Shown piece by piece: positions 60,570-64,000 of a stretch of 64,000 nucleotides of DNA; position 1 is the first letter of the stretch, and the number at the start of each line of letters is the position of its first letter. Origin of the DNA: CAVQBJ01 sp963710725 (GTDB taxonomy: Bacteria; Actinomycetota; Thermoleophilia; Solirubrobacterales; Solirubrobacteraceae); the NCBI GenBank assembly GCA_963710725.1, contig CAVQBJ010000008.1:1922001-1986000 (forward strand), given 5' to 3'. Made by a program: the position numbers and the translations under genes. A model generated the notes under the pieces. It was not told the origin of the DNA. It searched no databases and was given only the letters and a program-made list of their open reading frames with translations.

Positions 60570-61679
60570 ATGGCCACCGCGATCCGCACCATCGGTCACG
60601 ACGAGCGGCTCAGCCTCGTTGACCATCTCGACGAGCTCCGCACGCGGTTGTTCGTGTGCCTGGCGGCACTGATCGTCGCCTTTGGCATCTGCTTCTGGCA
60701 GAACCACGCGCTCCTGCGCATCATCAATAAGCCGCTCGTGGCGCAGACGTCCAAGCAGGTGGCCAAGGGCGAGGGGGTCAACGGCCAGACCGCGCTCGCC
60801 CAGCAGGGGCTGCTCGGTGTGGCGGCCACCGACGAGCGCCTGTTCACCGCGCTCGCGACCGATTCGGGCCTCTCCCCGGCGGCGCGCGCTCAGCTGCGGG
60901 CGGCCGCCGTGGCGGACGCGCTCGCGGTGCGGAAGGTGCCCCGGATCCCGCAGGGCGACAAGCCGGTGACGCTCGGGATCGGCGAGCCGTTCACGGCGAC
61001 CCTCTCGGTCACCTTCGTGTTCGCCGCGATCCTCGCGCTGCCGGTCATCCTGTTCGAGCTCTACGGGTTCGTGCTGCCCGCGTTCAGTCCGCGTGAGCGG
61101 CGGATCGCCCTGCCGCTCATGCTCTCGATCCCGATCCTGTTCATCATCGGGGTCTTCTTCGGCTACTTCGTCGTGCTGCCGGCGGCGGTGCGCTTCTTCC
61201 AGAACTTCAACAGCAGCCAGTTCAACATCCTCGTGCAGGCGAACCAGTACTACAAGTTCGCCGCCACGATCCTGCTCGCGATGGGCCTCGTCTTCCAGGT
61301 GCCCGTCGGGATCCTCGGGGCGACACGGGCCGGCATCGTCACGCCGAAGGCCCTCGCCCGCAACCGCCGCTACGCGCTCGTGGCCTGCGCGGCCGTGGCC
61401 GCGTTCCTCCCCGGCGACTTCGTCACGCTGATGCTCGAGACGGTTCCGCTATATCTCTTGTTCGAGGTCAGTATCCTGCTCGCTTCGATAGTCGCCCGGC
61501 GCGACGTGAAGCGAGAAGCGCGCGAAGCGCAGGAGCGGGCGACGAGGAACGCCGCGGCGGCAGCCGGGCCGGCCTCTCAGCCCGAAACCCCCGTGACGAG
61601 CACCCCGACAACCAACCAACCCGCGAACCCGTCCGTGCAGCAGATCATCGATCACGTGGACGAGCGGCTCTCCGACTGA
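60570..61679 (+). CDS. tatC: Sec-independent translocase TatC, long form
   Basis: TatC is the receptor of the twin-arginine pathway. It has the N-terminal LVDHLDELRTRLFVCLAALI, FELYGFVLPAFSPRERRIAL and the later helices GYFVVLPAAVRFFQNFNSSQ and LPGDFVTLMLETVPLYLLFE. It is 369 aa against about 250 typical, because of a roughly 75-residue insertion (about residues 50-125) in the first periplasmic loop and a Pro/Thr-rich C-terminal tail. The stop overlaps the next ATG (TGATG). TatA/TatB are not in this window. Confidence 0.94.
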   Translation: MATAIRTIGHDERLSLVDHLDELRTRLFVCLAALIVAFGICFWQNHALLRIINKPLVAQTSKQVAKGEGVNGQTALAQQGLLGVAATDERLFTALATDSGLSPAARAQLRAAAVADALAVRKVPRIPQGDKPVTLGIGEPFTATLSVTFVFAAILALPVILFELYGFVLPAFSPRERRIALPLMLSIPILFIIGVFFGYFVVLPAAVRFFQNFNSSQFNILVQANQYYKFAATILLAMGLVFQVPVGILGATRAGIVTPKALARNRRYALVACAAVAAFLPGDFVTLMLETVPLYLLFEVSILLASIVARRDVKREAREAQERATRNAAAAAGPASQPETPVTSTPTTNQPANPSVQQIIDHVDERLSD

Positions 61680-62458
61680 TGCTCTTCGATCTGAGGGGTC
61701 GAGGGCGGCGGCGGACGGTCCAGGGCATCTACCTCGGTCTGGCCCTGCTGATGGGCGTCGGTCTGGTCGGGTTCGGGATCGGCGGCGGCTTCGGCGGCAC
61801 CGGCATCTTCAACGCCCTGACCAACACGGGCGGCTCGGCGAGCGCGAGCTTCTCCGCGGAGATCTCCAAGGACCGCAAGGCGATCGCGGCGAACCCGCAG
61901 AACGTGTCCGCCTACGGCTCGCTGGTGAGCGACCTCTTCCGCCAGTCGGGCGCCGGCAACAACTACAACACCACGCTGGGCGAGTTCACGACGGCGGCGC
62001 GCCCGACGCTCAATGAGCTCTCGCAGGCCTGGCTGCAGTACCTCACGGTCAACCCCAACAACCCGGACCCGGCGCTCGCGGCCGACATGGTGCAGATCTA
62101 CGGCCCGTCCAACAACGCGCTGAACGAGCCCAAGAACGCGCTCGAGGCCGAGCAGATCGTGATCAACAACAAGCCGACGCCGGCCTTCTCCGATTACGAG
62201 GCGCTCGCGCTCTTCGCATTCGCGGCCCACAACACGCGTGAGGGCGACCTCGCCGCGGCCAAGGCGGTCGACCTCGCGCCGACCGCCCAGCAGTCACAGC
62301 TTCGTACGGAGCTGAAGGCGATCAAGGCGAACCCGAGCCTGCTGACCCAGGCGTCCAGCCAGCCGCAGGAGACCGGGCCACAGACCTTCTCGGTGCCTTC
62401 CTCGGCGGCCGCGCCGACCGGCACGGCGACCGGGTCGCCCAGCGGGACGACGAAGTAG
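61679..62458 (+). CDS. Membrane-anchored helical protein, TPR-like
   Basis: The 259-aa protein has one N-terminal TM helix (YLGLALLMGVGLVGFGIGGG), a helical body with repeated patterns (IAANPQNVSAYGSLVSDLFR, YEALALFAFAAHNTREGDLA, AAKAVDLAPTAQQSQLRTEL) that resembles TPR repeats, and a Ser/Thr/Pro tail. It is coupled to tatC, so a role in protein export or its quality control is possible but unproven. Confidence 0.7.
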   Translation: MLFDLRGRGRRRTVQGIYLGLALLMGVGLVGFGIGGGFGGTGIFNALTNTGGSASASFSAEISKDRKAIAANPQNVSAYGSLVSDLFRQSGAGNNYNTTLGEFTTAARPTLNELSQAWLQYLTVNPNNPDPALAADMVQIYGPSNNALNEPKNALEAEQIVINNKPTPAFSDYEALALFAFAAHNTREGDLAAAKAVDLAPTAQQSQLRTELKAIKANPSLLTQASSQPQETGPQTFSVPSSAAAPTGTATGSPSGTTK

Positions 62459-62525
62459 GCGCTCGGGCGCCGGAGGGGCGTTTCGGGGCGCCTCGGCGCG
62501 TTTCGGCGCCTGGGCCCCGGAAGGG

Positions 62526-62567
62526 GTGGCGCGGGTGGGCGGCATCGCACGTCGCGCGCTCGACGCC
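62526..62567 (+). repeat. 42-bp direct repeat, copy 1
   Basis: It begins GTGGCGCGGGTGGGCGGCAT and matches copy 2 at 62591-62632 with one mismatch. Confidence 0.85.
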
Positions 62568-62590
62568 GCGGCGAGGGTCCGGGCGGCGGC

Positions 62591-62632
62591 GTGGCGCGGG
62601 TCGGCGGCATCGCACGTCGCGCGCTCGACGCC
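62591..62632 (+). repeat. 42-bp direct repeat, copy 2
   Basis: It begins GTGGCGCGGGTCGGCGGCAT, 65 bp after copy 1. Function unknown. Confidence 0.85.
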
Positions 62633-62750
62633 GAACGACGTCGCGGCGAGAGTCGGGGCGGGGATTCGGCTGCGCCGCGGGTTGGCCGGGCGCGGTGGCC
62701 GGTGGCGCGTGCCTGCGTGGCGCCTGGCCGGTGCCGCGTGGCCAGCGTGG

Positions 62751-62799
62751 GCTCGCGGCTCGCGGCTCGCGGCTCGTGGCGCGTGGCGCGTGGCGCGTG
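62751..62799 (+). repeat. 7-bp tandem array
   Basis: GCTCGCG occurs three times, then GCTCGTG, then GCGCGTG three times, giving seven contiguous 7-mers that drift stepwise in sequence. It looks like slippage-prone DNA. Confidence 0.85.
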
Positions 62800-62813
62800 G
62801 CCGAGGGTCACGT

Positions 62814-62916
62814 GACGGTGACAGATGCGCCCAGCGGGTCACGCTGCGCGTCTGCCGTGTAGCGGAGCTGTGACGGGAGTGTGCCGCCTGTCGGTCACGG
62901 CGACCGCGCCGCGAGG
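62814..62916 (+). repeat. 100-bp imperfect direct repeat, copy 1
   Basis: It begins GACGGTGACAGATGCGCCC and ends GCGCCGCGAGG. It matches copy 2 at 62981-63082 at about nine of ten positions. No ORF spans both, so the conservation is not explained by a protein. Confidence 0.8.
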
Positions 62917-62951
62917 GGTGTGGTCCCGAATGCACACTATGCGGGCTCTAA

Positions 62952-62981
62952 CGCGTCACACCCCCGCCGGCGTGTGACGCG
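62952..62981. other. Hairpin CGCGTCACAC / GTGTGACGCG
   Basis: A perfect 10-bp stem (62952-62961 with 62972-62981) around a 10-nt C/G-rich loop. It lies just before repeat copy 2. No U-run follows, so an operator or structured RNA is as likely as a terminator. Confidence 0.6.
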
Positions 62982-63082
62982 ACGGTGACAGATGCGCCAG
63001 GCGGGTCACGCTGCGCGTCGGCCGCGTAGCGAAGCTGTGGCGCGAGTGTGCCGCCGTCGGTCGCGGCGACCGCGCCGCGAGG
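62981..63082 (+). repeat. 100-bp imperfect direct repeat, copy 2
   Basis: The second copy of the element at 62814, offset 167 bp, with about ten differences including a 1-nt gap. Confidence 0.8.
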
Positions 63083-63118
63083 CCGCGGCGTCGCGGCGAC
63101 CGCGCCGCGAGGCCGCGG
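63061..63118 (+). repeat. 30-bp tandem duplication
   Basis: A unit beginning TCGCGGCGACCGCGCCGCGA is repeated with a period of 30 bp, its second copy ending at 63118. It overlaps the end of repeat copy 2. Confidence 0.75.
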
Positions 63119-63212
63119 GCCGACCGGTCGGCCCGGCGCCGCTACCGGACCACCTTCTCCGCTGCACCTCCCGGAGAGCACGATCGCTGGTCCACGGCCG
63201 GCAGGCGTCGGC

Positions 63213-63218
63213 TAGAAT
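63213..63218 (+). promoter_or_regulatory. -10 of the tRNA-Lys promoter
   Basis: TAGAAT in the 10-mer GCTAGAATCG, identical to that before tRNA-Ile, 39 nt from the tRNA. Confidence 0.6.
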
Positions 63219-63257
63219 CGTGACGTCGCCGGCCGGCGCACCCGCCGGCGCCCGTGC

Positions 63258-63330
63258 GGGCCGTTAGCTCAACTGGCAGAGCAGGGGCCTCTTAAGCCCA
63301 AGGTTGTAGGTTCGATTCCTACACGGCCCA
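63258..63330 (+). tRNA. tRNA-Lys (CTT)
   Basis: The 73-nt sequence folds into a cloverleaf: acceptor GGGCCGT/ACGGCCC, D arm GCTC/GAGC, anticodon loop CCTCTTAA-type with anticodon CTT at tRNA positions 34-36, and T arm GTAGG/CCTAC with loop TTCGATT. The outermost anticodon-stem pair is a G-A mismatch. CCA is not encoded. It is followed by sparse DNA, as is tRNA-Ile. Confidence 0.95.
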
Positions 63331-63859
63331 TTCGTTCGGAAGGTCCTGGAAATGGGGTGGCTCGGGGTTCCCTGGCCTGAGCAGGATCTTCGGCCTTGGG
63401 TTTTCCGGGCCCAATGTTCGGACCGACCGCGGCGCCGCAAACCTGCTGCTAACCGGTTCCTTCGTCGCCGGATGGCGCGAGCCTTGGGTTTCTGGAGCGG
63501 TCTGGGACACGACGGTCGCGTGCATGTCCCCCGGCGGCGGGCGCCCAGCGGGCGCGCACAGGGTGGTCGTTTGCCGGGCGCCTTCGCGCCCTAATCGCCG
63601 TCTGGCTCTGAGGGTGGGGGAGGGCACGGCCGCCGGGATCGGTGTGGCCGCGCGCGGACACGGTGGCGCTGCCTCGCGTCCGTGCTCGGGAACATTTCCG
63701 CGCGCGCGAAGCGGCGCAGTGTGGGGCGATTCGCTTCGCCGCGCCAAGAGTTTCTGCATAAACGCTTGAGTATTTGATACAAGTCTCGGCCACTGGGGCT
63801 GTGTCGGACCGGGGGGCCGGTGGCGCAGCTATGGATGGCGAGCGTTTGGTGGGGCCGGC
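63331..63859. other. Sparse stretch after tRNA-Lys
   Basis: About 530 bp with no supported gene. It begins with the GGAAGGTCCTGGAAATGGGG motif (63338-63357). AT-rich DNA near 63750-63785 (TTTCTGCATAAAC, TATTTGATACAAG) could be a promoter for the gene that follows. Confidence 0.45.
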
Positions 63860-64000
63860 ATGGGCGGTTGGCGTGGCGCTGTACGTGCGTGGGGCGGCGC
63901 GGGCGGTCGTGTGCCCGTTGCCGTGGCGCTGTTGCTTGTTGGCCTGCTGGGGGTTGCGCTGATGGCGGCCGTGGGGGCTGGCGGCGCTGGCGGGACGCAG
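63860..64000 (+). CDS. Start of a secreted protein (3' end outside window)
   Basis: The frame from the ATG at 63860 runs to the window end (47 codons). It encodes a typical export signal: basic MGGWRGAVRAWGGAGGR, then the hydrophobic VPVAVALLLVGLLGVALMAA and small residues. A GTG at 63911 is an alternative start. The mature protein is not visible. Confidence 0.5.
   Translation, partial: MGGWRGAVRAWGGAGGRVPVAVALLLVGLLGVALMAAVGAGGAGGTQ

Larger units (their letters stand above)
62459..63257. other. Repeat-rich non-coding region
   Basis: About 800 bp without a supported gene. It contains two 42-bp near-identical repeats, a 7-bp tandem array, two diverged copies of a roughly 100-bp element, a long hairpin and a 30-bp tandem pair, all listed separately. 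It ends at the tRNA-Lys promoter. Confidence 0.7.

Noticed and set aside
63319..63759. Minus-strand frame over the tRNA-Lys 3' end
   Set aside because: It overlaps the tRNA antisense and is a composition-driven frame.

Overview
The window looks like the chromosomal replication-origin region of a high-GC actinobacterium, most likely class Thermoleophilia (Solirubrobacterales-like). That placement is my inference from gene order, base composition, a two-subunit b/bc-type menaquinol oxidase and a FecR-like surface domain. No 16S rRNA gene is present to confirm it.

Layout. 1-8.8 kb (minus strand): gyrA (cut by the window edge), gyrB, dciA, recF, dnaN, dnaA. A perfect DnaA box lies between dnaN and dnaA, and weaker boxes lie between gyrB and dciA. 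9.0-14.6 kb (plus strand): rpmH, rnpA, yidD, yidC, jag/khpB, an orphan LAGLIDADG-like ORF, rsmG, parA and parB. Transcription diverges at dnaA/rpmH, as expected at an origin. 14.7-17.0 kb: tRNA-Ile(GAT), then a roughly 2.2-kb segment with a secreted ice-binding-like protein, closed by a near-perfect 43-nt copy of the tRNA 3' end. This looks like a small tRNA-targeted island without its integrase. 17-24 kb: accessory genes in poorly packed DNA (COG4705 membrane protein, SGNH hydrolase, acetyltransferase-like protein, EamA exporter, APH-like kinase). 24-33.6 kb: cupin, NfeD-flotillin pair, Tat-exported FAD oxidase, GT39-like membrane protein, a leaderless hydrolase operon, an SDR and a lipoprotein. 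33.7-51.8 kb: NhaA-DsbA fusion, aquaporin, aldo/keto reductase, NlpC/P60 protein, flippase-like protein, bifunctional nuclease, D-Ala-D-Ala ligase, aminotransferase, phosphodiesterase, GT-C protein, YmdB, AI-2E transporter and an ABC exporter. 51.9-55.8 kb: a haem-precursor operon (hemB with a frameshift, an AhbA-AhbB-like fusion, hemL). 55.9-59.9 kb: a respiratory/menaquinone block (Rieske, cytochrome b, cytochrome b/c fusion, menG, polyprenyl synthase). 60-62.5 kb: zinc-ribbon protein, tatC and a TPR-like anchored protein. 62.5-63.2 kb: non-coding DNA dense in repeats. 63.26 kb: tRNA-Lys(CTT), then sparse DNA and the start of a secreted protein cut by the window end.

How genes work together. 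The left half holds replication initiation, segregation and membrane insertion, all typical of an origin. The 52-60 kb block links tetrapyrrole supply (hemB, hemL, possibly sirohaem decarboxylation) with the b/c complex that uses haem and with menaquinone synthesis (menG, polyprenyl synthase). Many monocistronic or first genes here carry a TANNNT hexamer exactly 7 nt before the start codon, indicating widespread leaderless transcripts.

The most notable items are: the tRNA-Ile duplication island; the orphan LAGLIDADG ORF with split parS-like half-sites just upstream of rsmG-parAB; a recurring intergenic motif after both tRNAs; a D-Ala-D-Ala ligase with a changed metal-ligand position; the AhbAB-like fusion between hemB and hemL; and a near-perfect 49-bp palindrome upstream of hemB.
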